5,193 nucleotides of DNA from an uncultured Lachnospiraceae bacterium (GTDB lineage: Bacteria; Bacillota; Clostridia; Lachnospirales; Lachnospiraceae). The translations under genes and the position numbers were made by a program. This document shows positions 1-5,193 of the stretch, piece by piece (within the stretch, counting starts at the first letter, position 1; each line of letters opens with the position of its first letter). The notes under the pieces were generated by a model that had not been told where the DNA came from, ran no database searches, and worked only from the letters and a program-made list of their open reading frames with translations. The DNA is taken from contig CAMOVS010000124.1 in NCBI GenBank assembly GCA_946627575.1, positions 1 through 5,193 on the forward strand, read 5' to 3'.

Positions 1-39
1 TTCGATTTCGATATGCGGCGGCACTTTTAGTGAAATCAT
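1..39 (-). CDS. Possible 5' end of a divergent gene (13 codons visible)
   Basis: On the - strand an ATG at 39-37 opens a frame that stays open to the window edge and reads M-I-S-L-K-V-P-P-H-I-E-I-E. A GGGG run (47-44) lies 4 bases upstream, which is a weak and rather close Shine-Dalgarno. An in-frame upstream ATG exists at 57-55. The alternating hydrophobic/charged start looks protein-like, but 13 codons are too few to recognise a family. The + strand alternative is the tail of an upstream gene ending at the TAG at 28-30. If the divergent reading is right, the space up to the channel gene is a shared promoter region. This is inference only. Confidence 0.2.
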   Translation of the reverse strand, partial: MISLKVPPHIEIE

Positions 40-137
40 AATACCCCAAATAAACATCCTTTTCAACTATGAAAGGGAGCCTGGTACTTTTTGATTATTC
101 TGATTTCACTTTGTATTTACATGCATATCAGTTTCCT

Positions 138-167
138 TTGACATGGATATCCTATACTTCATATATC
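138..167 (+). promoter_or_regulatory. Candidate sigma-A promoter for the channel gene
   Basis: A perfect TTGACA at 138-143 is followed after 18 bases by TATATC at 162-167 (four of six matches to the -10 consensus). ATATAT at 161-166 is the 17-base-spacing alternative. Initiation here would give a leader of about 95-100 bases before the ATG at 271. A weaker pair, TTGATT at 91-96 and TATTTA at 114-119 with 17-base spacing, lies upstream. The leader contains a small imperfect hairpin (GGAGA and TCTCC around 186-201) that I would not call regulatory. The rest of 1-270 shows nothing I can name. Confidence 0.3.
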
Positions 168-253
168 CGGTACTTATATCAGATGGGAGATATTTCTCTC
201 CTCTATAGGGGAAAAGTTCTCTTCCGTCATGATTGTAAACATATGGACTTTAT

Positions 254-264
254 AGGAGGAGGGA
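254..264 (+). promoter_or_regulatory. Doubled Shine-Dalgarno of the channel gene
   Basis: AGGAGGAGGGA precedes the ATG at 271. The second core (GGAGG, 258-262) has the ideal spacing of 8 bases; the first (AGGAGG, 254-259) has 11. This fixes the start of the channel gene at 271 and argues against the upstream ORF beginning at 69, which has no such site. Confidence 0.8.
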
Positions 265-270
265 GACATC

Positions 271-2142
271 ATGAAGAAACCTGGTATCTGGCAAAGATTT
301 CGCTATTGGTTTGATAATATAATGGCAAAGGGTACGCTGTCGCTTCTTTTATTACTTGGAGTGATTACCGCGATCGTGGCGGTGACCGGCGGGCTTCTTG
401 CCGTGGCTTTAGGAGGTGCGGATGGAAGTGGAGAGTCCTCTAGCGGCCATTCTATATGGTTCACACTCATGCATGCGATCAATACCGGCGTGCTTGCCAA
501 GGAGGAGGGGACGGTTCCTTATCTGGCAGTTATGACGGTCGTGACCCTGGTTGGTATTTTCATCACCAGTTTCCTGATTGGTACAATTTCAAATGGAATC
601 AAGGAGAGAATCACCCAGCTGCAACGCGGAAGATCCCGCGTGGTTGAGACCGGCCATACAGTCATCATCGGATTTAATGATAATATCATAAGTATTATCG
701 AAGAGCTGGCGGAGGCTAATGCCAATCAGCAAGGTGCCACCGTGGTCATCATGGCCGAGGAGGACACGCTCAGGATGATGGAGACCATCAATGACAATAC
801 ACCTGGTGTTAGCAGGCTGCGGATTGTCTGCCGCAACGGCAGGCCGGACAACATCAGTGATTTGAGAATATGTTCTCTGGAGACCTGCAAAGCCGTTATG
901 GTGAATCTGAATGATGATTTCATGACGGTCAAGACGATTCTGACCTGTAAGAATCTCCTGGAAGAGTATAAAAATGACGATGCCTATATCACGGCCACCA
1001 TCCGTGACCACGAAGTGCTGGCTCCGGCCAAGCTCGCCGGCGGTGACCGGGCAGCGATCCTGAATTTCCAGAAGACCATTGCCCGCCTCATGGTCCAGTC
1101 AGTGCGACATCCGGGTATGTCTGAGGTCCTGAAGGAACTCCTCAGTTTCCAGGGAAATGAAATCTATGTGGATGCTCTTCCGGAAGGGGCCGGTTTGTCC
1201 CTGAACGACATCAACCTACGTCTGAAAGGCGCTGCAGCGATCGGATTGGTACATGATGGAAGACCGGTTCTGAGTTGTGACAGGAATACGGTTATGGCAA
1301 AGGAGGATCAGCTGATTCTGATCGAGCAGGATGATGATCCCCTTCGTCTTGGGGAGCCTGCCCCGGTAGAGGAAGCCCTTTTTGCAGATGAGTCACCTGT
1401 TCATGACCAGGCCCATACCTTGCTGATTCTGGGTTATACGGATATGCTGCATCATATTTTGCTCGAGGAAGACAAAGCCTCGGCTTCCGGTTCCAGAGTG
1501 ATCATCGCCGCCGAGCCGGGCAGGATCGACAGAAATGCACTTCCCGGACCGGACCAGTTGGAGAATATCACTGTAGACGTCCGGGAATGCAGCATATATA
1601 AGCGAGGCACACTGGAAAGTCTCGTACGCGAGAAGCCTTCCGGCATCATGCTGATGTCAGATACCAAGCTTAAGGCAGAAGATGCGGATGCCCGCACCCT
1701 CATGTTACAGCTGTACCTGAATGATATCGCCAGAGAGATCGGCGAGGGTATTCCGCTTACTATCGAGATGAACAATACAAGAAACCAACGTTTGTCACAG
1801 ATGATGCGCGCGACGGACTTCGTAGTAAGCTCCAGCATCATCGCCAAGATGATGGTCCAGATCACAGAACAGCGCCACAACAAGGAAATCCTGGATGATC
1901 TGCTCTCAGAAGGCGGCTCTACCATATACATGAAACCCATTTCCAGATATGTTGTGCTCGACCAGCCTGTCGATTTCTACACGGTCGGAGCCTCCGCGGC
2001 CCGTTACGGCGAAGTCGCCATAGGTTATAAGAAATACACAGAACAGGGAACTTTCACGATCGAACTCAACCCCCCAGGTCAGGAAAAAATCAGCTTCCTT
2101 GCTCAGGATGATCTGATTGTCATTGCTCGAAATAGATTCTAG
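271..2142 (+). CDS. CASTOR/POLLUX-related putative ion channel, two RCK-like domains
   Basis: A 623-residue membrane protein, complete from a strong RBS to TAG. The N-terminus (FRYWFDNIMAKGT, residues 10-22) leads into membrane helix 1 (about 21-47). A Gly/Ser-rich loop and a pore-like segment follow (61-82, WFTLMHAINTGVL), then helix 2 (about 83-105). The basic linker ends in VVETGHTVIIGFNDNI (124-139), the start of a first Rossmann-like RCK/TrkA-N domain (about 127-300) in which the classical GxGxxG glycines are not kept. A second RCK-like unit starts at HTLLILGYTD (382-391) and runs to the C-terminus. This order matches the bacterial relatives of the plant nuclear-envelope channels CASTOR and POLLUX/DMI1, whose cytoplasmic rings bind Ca2+; the ion and role of bacterial members are not established. 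By analogy it should form a tetramer in the cytoplasmic membrane gated by a ligand or ion on the RCK ring. The filter region reads INTG, where I recall related proteins having a DPG- or DSG-like motif. It stands alone on its strand and converges with the - strand block. Confidence 0.85.
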   Translation: MKKPGIWQRFRYWFDNIMAKGTLSLLLLLGVITAIVAVTGGLLAVALGGADGSGESSSGHSIWFTLMHAINTGVLAKEEGTVPYLAVMTVVTLVGIFITSFLIGTISNGIKERITQLQRGRSRVVETGHTVIIGFNDNIISIIEELAEANANQQGATVVIMAEEDTLRMMETINDNTPGVSRLRIVCRNGRPDNISDLRICSLETCKAVMVNLNDDFMTVKTILTCKNLLEEYKNDDAYITATIRDHEVLAPAKLAGGDRAAILNFQKTIARLMVQSVRHPGMSEVLKELLSFQGNEIYVDALPEGAGLSLNDINLRLKGAAAIGLVHDGRPVLSCDRNTVMAKEDQLILIEQDDDPLRLGEPAPVEEALFADESPVHDQAHTLLILGYTDMLHHILLEEDKASASGSRVIIAAEPGRIDRNALPGPDQLENITVDVRECSIYKRGTLESLVREKPSGIMLMSDTKLKAEDADARTLMLQLYLNDIAREIGEGIPLTIEMNNTRNQRLSQMMRATDFVVSSSIIAKMMVQITEQRHNKEILDDLLSEGGSTIYMKPISRYVVLDQPVDFYTVGASAARYGEVAIGYKKYTEQGTFTIELNPPGQEKISFLAQDDLIVIARNRF

Positions 2143-2158
2143 TGCAAAATCGGAATAC

Positions 2159-2185
2159 AAAAAAATACTTCTATATAAGATTATT
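2159..2185 (-). terminator. Weak candidate terminator at the end of the - strand block
   Basis: Read on the - strand, an AT-rich imperfect hairpin (2185-2164: AATA, two-base bulge, CTT, six-base loop, AAG, TATT) runs into seven T residues (2165-2159). The shape is that of an intrinsic terminator, but only one G-C pair is present and there is a bulge, so it would be weak. The remaining space between the two convergent transcription units (2143-2259) shows no better hairpin for either strand. Confidence 0.25.
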
Positions 2186-2259
2186 TGATACTTTATTTAT
2201 CTTCTCAAACCAGGATGATGGCGGTATCCTTTGCATCCTCATTTCCGGCAAGGAGAGTG

Positions 2260-2529
2260 TCACCTTTCATTGTTGTCACGAAGCTGGGGCATATCACGGA
2301 TTAAAGTATGCAGGGGCTTTGTCGAGAAATAGCCATAATCACTCCATGTATTAACCGACTTTCCATGGCCCAGATGATCATGTCCCGCAACAATGAATCC
2401 CTCTCCGGCAAGATAGGAGGCAAAGGGTTCATAACGGAGAATATACTCAGCCATCCCATGGGCAATCTGCAAGATGGCCCTGGGTTCTCTGCCCTCTGGT
2501 ATATATACCACAGTGTTTAATTGTCCCTC
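2260..2529 (-). pseudogene. N-terminal remnant of S33-type alpha/beta hydrolase (lysophospholipase-like)
   Basis: The - strand frame reads EGQLNTVVYIPEG, then QIAHGMAEYILRYEPFASYL, then GHDHLGHGKS and YGYF. This is the typical opening of serine aminopeptidase S33 / monoacylglycerol lipase-type hydrolases: oxyanion HGMAE motif, then the DHLGHGKS loop. The family is usually about 270-320 residues; here it stops at TGA (2262-2260) after about 89 codons, before the GHSMG nucleophile elbow, the acid and the catalytic His, so it cannot be an active hydrolase. Family-like sequence also begins upstream of the first usable start (GTG, 2511-2509) and runs back to an in-frame TGA at 2532-2530, so the original start is missing too. 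It begins about 10 bases after the stop of the intact hydrolase gene and in the same frame. AGAGGTGAGAGGGA upstream could still permit translation from GTG of an 83-residue fragment. A decayed gene is the best reading. Confidence 0.75.
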
Positions 2530-2538
2530 TCACCTCTA

Positions 2539-3375
2539 TTATTTTAGAAAGTCCAGCACTGTCTTATTAAACTGTTCCGCCTTTTTCGCAGCGATAAAAT
2601 GGTCTCCTTCAATGAAGACCAGCTTGCTTCCCGGTATGAGGCTGGCGATCTTTTTTGTATGAGATTCTTTTATGACATCATCAGTACCGGCTATCACCAG
2701 CGTTTTAAGCCTGATTGATTTTACTTGCTCTGCCGTGACATAGGGATCATTGACCATGAGACCCAGCATTTCCTTTTTTAACCTGGCATTCCGACTCCAA
2801 AGGGAAAAGATCCTTACCATTCGGTAAGCAATTTCAATAGGAATCTGGGTGGAAGCTTTCACACCGGAAGGATCCATGTTCGCTCCATTAAGAATCAGCC
2901 TGTTTACCCGGTCAGGATAGTGAATCGCAAAAACCATGGCGATATTTCCTCCATCCGAAAAGCCCAGCAGATGGGCTTTTTCTATGTGATGGCGGTCCAT
3001 GAATCCCAGGAGGTCATCTGCGAATTGTCTTATGGTAAATGGCTTATCTCCCCGGGGTGTTTTCCCATGTCCTCTGGTATCAATGGCATAGACATGATAG
3101 TAGCGGGAGAATTCATCAATCTGCTTTTGAAAATATCCGGAATTCTCACCATTTCCGTGGAGCATGATGATAGGATCTCCCCTGCCTTTTTCTATAAAGT
3201 AATGGTTGATGTCCATAGTCTGCTTCACCTCATTGGATGGTTCATTATAAAGCAAATCATTGTGTCTGTCCGGCATAATGACCAGCAGAAAACAAAGTAT
3301 CATAATTCCCGCCAGCCATATTTTCTTAGATGAAATCCTGCCGGCTTTTATGCACCCTTTACAAAGCAGCATCAT
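2539..3375 (-). CDS. Membrane-anchored alpha/beta hydrolase
   Basis: A 278-residue protein with a short N-terminal stretch, one hydrophobic helix (about 18-35, KKIWLAGIMILCFLLVIM), and then an alpha/beta hydrolase domain (about 57-278). The helix lacks a clear signal-peptidase site or lipobox, so it is probably an anchor with the enzyme outside the membrane. Visible landmarks are the oxyanion HGNG (73-76), DTRGHGKT (99-106), nucleophile elbow GFSDGG with Ser140, the acid in GTDD (Asp233, or Asp232), and His259 in EGDHFIA. The triad is complete, so an active serine hydrolase is expected; the substrate (ester, lipid or other) cannot be read from sequence. The start at 3375 is supported by an ATGA overlap with the stop of the upstream small gene's second half and only a weak GGG before it, consistent with translational coupling. 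A second in-frame ATG follows at once (3372). Downstream lies the remnant of another hydrolase. Confidence 0.85.
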   Translation of the reverse strand: MMLLCKGCIKAGRISSKKIWLAGIMILCFLLVIMPDRHNDLLYNEPSNEVKQTMDINHYFIEKGRGDPIIMLHGNGENSGYFQKQIDEFSRYYHVYAIDTRGHGKTPRGDKPFTIRQFADDLLGFMDRHHIEKAHLLGFSDGGNIAMVFAIHYPDRVNRLILNGANMDPSGVKASTQIPIEIAYRMVRIFSLWSRNARLKKEMLGLMVNDPYVTAEQVKSIRLKTLVIAGTDDVIKESHTKKIASLIPGSKLVFIEGDHFIAAKKAEQFNKTVLDFLK

Positions 3376-3558
3376 TTTTTCCCAATCGCCTTTACCGTTC
3401 CTTTAACGAGTGTGATCATGCTCTCTCCGGCCTTATCGGCAGTTTCCTGGACTACCTTGTGGGACGTCCATGAGAATAACCGGCACATCTTCCAGATATC
3501 CCAAGATGTATTGTCCTTCATGCCCTTCAACCGTTAGAATTGCAGCAATCCAGATCAT
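3372..3558 (-). pseudogene. Small gene with apparent single-base frameshift, unknown function
   Basis: A well-placed RBS and ATG (3558-3556) start a frame reading MIWIAAILTVEG...GQYILGYLEDVPVI, which ends early at TAA (3435-3433). One base over, a protein-like frame continues with SHKVVQETADKAGES, then MITLVKGTVKAIGKK, and ends at TGA (3374-3372), overlapping the hydrolase ATG by four bases. Total span is 187 bases, i.e. 62 codons plus one base, so removing one base near 3475 would give a 61-residue protein: hydrophobic N-terminus, then a Lys-rich amphipathic C-terminal helix. I do not recognise the family. The ATGA junction and the coding character of both halves suggest an intact ancestor in the same operon. 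A recent mutation or a sequencing error are both possible; there is no long homopolymer or obvious slippery site. If the frame is really broken, a 41-residue product would be made. Confidence 0.55.
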
Positions 3559-3563
3559 ATTTT

Positions 3564-3570
3564 CTCCTTT
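3564..3570 (-). promoter_or_regulatory. RBS of the frameshifted small gene
   Basis: AAAGGAG on the - strand sits 5 bases before the ATG at 3558. It decides the start: the longer frame would have to begin at a TTG (3627) inside the spacer after oppF, with no comparable site. Confidence 0.65.
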
Positions 3571-3592
3571 CTTTATTATGATTGTGATCTCC

Positions 3593-3661
3593 CTAAAATC
3601 CCTTAAAGAAACTTTCCAGTTTGTCAAAGGGGTTCGTATCCGGATTTAGTCCCTGGTCCAT
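3593..3661 (-). CDS. Possible 22-residue ORF overlapping the oppF end
   Basis: An ATG at 3661-3659 lies inside the last codons of the oppF-type gene in another frame and opens 22 codons to TAG (3595-3593). The product begins [14 protein letters not shown] and ends in an amphipathic LESFFKGF. GAGGAA (3675-3670) lies 8 bases upstream, a plausible Shine-Dalgarno. The overlap with oppF and the protein-like composition are suggestive. It could equally be a chance frame, an alternative C-terminus for OppF reached by frameshift, or a remnant of a longer downstream gene. No family is recognised. Confidence 0.25.
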   Translation of the reverse strand: MDQGLNPDTNPFDKLESFFKGF

Positions 3662-4584
3662 TTTATGAATTCCTCGTCCGTACAGGTGACATAATGTGAT
3701 CCTTCCACATGATGCTCTGTCCCTTGATTATAATCAATACCAGAGGTTTTGTAATCGTAGTAAACCGGTTTCCTTATTTTCTCCACAATCGGATTCGGCT
3801 CCGGGATCGCAGAAAGAAGACTTTTCGTGTAGGGGTGAATGGGTCTTGCAAAGATTTCATCTGTCGTGCCGGTCTCCAGCATATGTCCCAGATGAAGAAC
3901 TCCGATCCGGTCAGATATATATTTTACCATGGATAAATCATGTGCAATAAAGAGGTAGGCCGAATGGGTCTCTTGCTGGATATCCTTCATCAGATTGACC
4001 ACCTGCGCCTGGATAGAGACGTCCAGCGCAGAGATACACTCATCAGCAATAATCAACTTGGGATCCATAATCAGGGCCCGGGCAATTCCCACTCTCTGTC
4101 TTTGTCCGCCTGAGAACTGATGGGGATATCTTCCATAGTGCTCCGGTGCAAGTCCAACCTTTTTCAGAATCCTCTTGATCTTTTCCTCCCTTTCCTCGGA
4201 AGTCTTATAAAGATGATGGATATCCAGCCCTTCGCCGATGATATTACCCACTTTTTTTCTGGGATTGAGAGAAGCCATAGGGTCTTGGAAAATCATCTGC
4301 AGCTTGATGCGGAGTTCTTCTTCTGTTTTTTTGGACATCTTTCCACTGATATCCTGCCCATCAAAGATGATTTTGCCTTCCGTCGGCTTATAAAGACGGA
4401 TGATACTTCTTCCGATGGTAGACTTGCCGGATCCGGACTCCCCTACCAGACCATAGGTCTCACCAGGATAAATCTTAAAACTGACATCGTCGACTGCTTT
4501 CACGGTAAATGTACGACTTACGGGAAAGTATTGTTTCAAACCCTCAACGATCAGGAGGGGGTCTGTCTGCCTATCTATTGCCAT
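3646..4584 (-). CDS. oppF: Oligopeptide/dipeptide ABC transporter ATPase, OppF type
   Basis: A complete 312-residue cytoplasmic ATPase that pairs with the OppD-type subunit to power uptake of oligopeptides or related solutes. In order: Walker [10 protein letters not shown] (48-56), Q-loop Gln100 in IFQDP, signature FSGGQRQR (157-164), Walker B LIIADE (177-182) with catalytic Glu182, SALD D-loop, and H-loop His215 in IAHDLS. The C-terminal oligopeptide-transporter extension carries the [12 protein letters not shown] motif (250-261), typical of OppD/F and DppD/F. After Walker B the usual Pro is Cys (DECISALD), a variant I recall from clostridial OppF proteins. The start at 4584 has AAGGAGG 9 bases upstream and overlaps the end of the oppD-type gene by 14 bases, so the two are co-translated. 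Sequence alone cannot separate peptide from other Opp-family substrates such as nickel or oligosaccharides; the F-type position is clear from gene order and ending. Confidence 0.92.
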   Translation of the reverse strand: MAIDRQTDPLLIVEGLKQYFPVSRTFTVKAVDDVSFKIYPGETYGLVGESGSGKSTIGRSIIRLYKPTEGKIIFDGQDISGKMSKKTEEELRIKLQMIFQDPMASLNPRKKVGNIIGEGLDIHHLYKTSEEREEKIKRILKKVGLAPEHYGRYPHQFSGGQRQRVGIARALIMDPKLIIADECISALDVSIQAQVVNLMKDIQQETHSAYLFIAHDLSMVKYISDRIGVLHLGHMLETGTTDEIFARPIHPYTKSLLSAIPEPNPIVEKIRKPVYYDYKTSGIDYNQGTEHHVEGSHYVTCTDEEFIKWTRD

Positions 4585-5193
4585 ATGACTCTGCCTCCTT
4601 CTTCATACGTTTAATCCGATTCTTCAGTTCTTCCGGTTGTTCCATCTTCGGCGCTCTAGGATCCAACAACCAGGTAGCGGCCGAATGGGTTTCGCTTATC
4701 TTGAACATAGGCGGATCGGCTTTGTCATCAACAACCAGGGCATAACGGTTTCTTGAGACAAAGGCATCTCCTTCCGGTTCATGGAGCAGGTTAGGCGGAG
4801 ATCCCGGAATTGTATACAGGCGGTCATCCTTGGTATCCAGATCCGGCATAGCCGACAGGAGTCCCCAGGTATAGGGATGGCGTGGGTCATAATAAATCTC
4901 GTCAATATTTCCCACTTCTACGATTTTTCCTGCATACATGACATTGACATAATCAGCCACCTTAGCCACTACACCCAGATCATGCGTTATATAAATAACC
5001 GCGATCTGTCTATCAACCATAACCTTCTTAATTAACTCAAGAATCCTGGCCTGGATGGTAACATCCAGTGCTGTGGTGGGCTCATCGCATATCAGAAGAT
5101 CCGGATCACAGGACAGAGCGATGGCGATGACGACACGCTGGCTCATACCGCCGGACAGCTGGTGAGGATAGTTCCTCATTCTCTTTTCTGCAT
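4571..5193 (-). CDS. oppD: Oligopeptide/dipeptide ABC transporter ATPase, OppD type, 5' end outside window
   Basis: The C-terminal 206 residues of a peptide-transporter ATPase; the frame stays open to the right edge ([15 protein letters not shown]), so the Walker A and Q-loop part, roughly 120-130 residues, lies beyond it. The ATG at 5179 is internal, not the start. Visible in order: signature LSGGMSQR (12-19 of the visible part), Walker [13 protein letters not shown] (32-43), H-loop THDLG (69-73), then the [12 protein letters not shown] motif (105-116) and the solute-transporter extension with IPGSPPNLL and GDAFVSRN. This extension and the [12 protein letters not shown] wording are those of OppD/DppD rather than OppF. 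The C-terminal tail is Lys/Arg-rich. The gene ends at TAG (4573-4571), overlapping the oppF start by 14 bases. The permease and binding-protein genes would be expected upstream, outside the window. Confidence 0.92.
   Translation of the reverse strand, partial: AEKRMRNYPHQLSGGMSQRVVIAIALSCDPDLLICDEPTTALDVTIQARILELIKKVMVDRQIAVIYITHDLGVVAKVADYVNVMYAGKIVEVGNIDEIYYDPRHPYTWGLLSAMPDLDTKDDRLYTIPGSPPNLLHEPEGDAFVSRNRYALVVDDKADPPMFKISETHSAATWLLDPRAPKMEQPEELKNRIKRMKKEAESYGNR
4594..4600 (-). promoter_or_regulatory. RBS of the oppF-type gene
   Basis: AAGGAGG on the - strand lies within the last codons of the upstream oppD-type gene, 9 bases before the oppF ATG, and fixes that start. Confidence 0.75.

Noticed and set aside
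160..270. Possible riboswitch (for example c-di-AMP type) in the channel leader
   Set aside because: The leader is short, and I see only small imperfect hairpins and none of the conserved riboswitch core motifs.
69..314. 81-codon + strand ORF upstream of and overlapping the channel start
   Set aside because: No convincing RBS, odd Tyr-rich composition, and it covers the candidate promoter and the doubled RBS of the channel gene.
589..1011. 140-codon - strand ORF inside the channel gene
   Set aside because: Antisense to a clearly conserved protein; no family resemblance and no RBS.
1452..1940. 162-codon - strand ORF inside the channel gene
   Set aside because: Ser-rich antisense shadow of the second RCK-like domain.
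2212..2239. AGGATG/CATCCT inverted repeat near the end of the - strand block
   Set aside because: Six-base stem with a 16-base loop and no T-run on either side; not a terminator.
2142..2520. Two 70-codon + strand ORFs (2142-2354 and 2308-2520)
   Set aside because: They are antisense to the recognisable S33 hydrolase remnant and match no family.
2920..3333. 137-codon + strand ORF
   Set aside because: Antisense to the intact hydrolase, whose catalytic motifs are clear.
3433..3627. 64-codon reading of the small gene from a TTG start
   Set aside because: The ATG at 3558 has a good RBS; the TTG extension lies in the spacer without one, and the C-terminal part is out of frame after the shift.
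4120..4614. 164-codon + strand ORF
   Set aside because: Antisense shadow of the OppF-type ATPase.

Overview
The window looks like a chromosomal segment of a low-to-mid GC Gram-positive anaerobe of the Clostridia, most likely Lachnospiraceae-like. This is inferred from strong AGGAGG-type ribosome binding sites, tightly overlapping operon genes, and the wording of the Opp-type ATPases and the alpha/beta hydrolase. No rRNA, marker gene or search supports a finer placement.

Layout: one complete gene runs on the + strand (271-2142). Everything from about 2260 to the right edge is on the - strand and converges on it. The + strand gene encodes a 623-residue membrane protein of the bacterial CASTOR/POLLUX-related ion channel family: two membrane helices with a pore-like loop, then two cytoplasmic RCK/TrkA-N-like domains. 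Its roughly 270-base leader holds a candidate promoter and a doubled Shine-Dalgarno. At the extreme left edge a divergent gene may begin, but only 13 codons are visible.

The - strand block, in transcription order, is: the C-terminal two thirds of an OppD/DppD-type peptide-transporter ATPase (cut by the window edge); the complete partner OppF/DppF ATPase, overlapping by 14 bases; a possible 22-codon ORF overlapping the oppF end; a small gene with a good RBS that appears broken by a single-base frameshift; an intact membrane-anchored alpha/beta hydrolase whose ATG overlaps the stop of the frameshifted gene's second half (ATGA); and an N-terminal remnant of a second alpha/beta hydrolase (serine aminopeptidase S33 / monoacylglycerol lipase type), which lacks its nucleophile region. 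The two ATPases energise uptake of oligopeptides or similar solutes through permeases encoded outside the window. The downstream hydrolase genes may be co-transcribed, but nothing ties them to transport.

The most notable points are the channel with an unusual filter-region sequence, the frameshifted small gene translationally linked to the hydrolase, and gene decay at the 3' end of the - strand block. I see no phage, IS element, CRISPR, tRNA or clearly new defence-like system.
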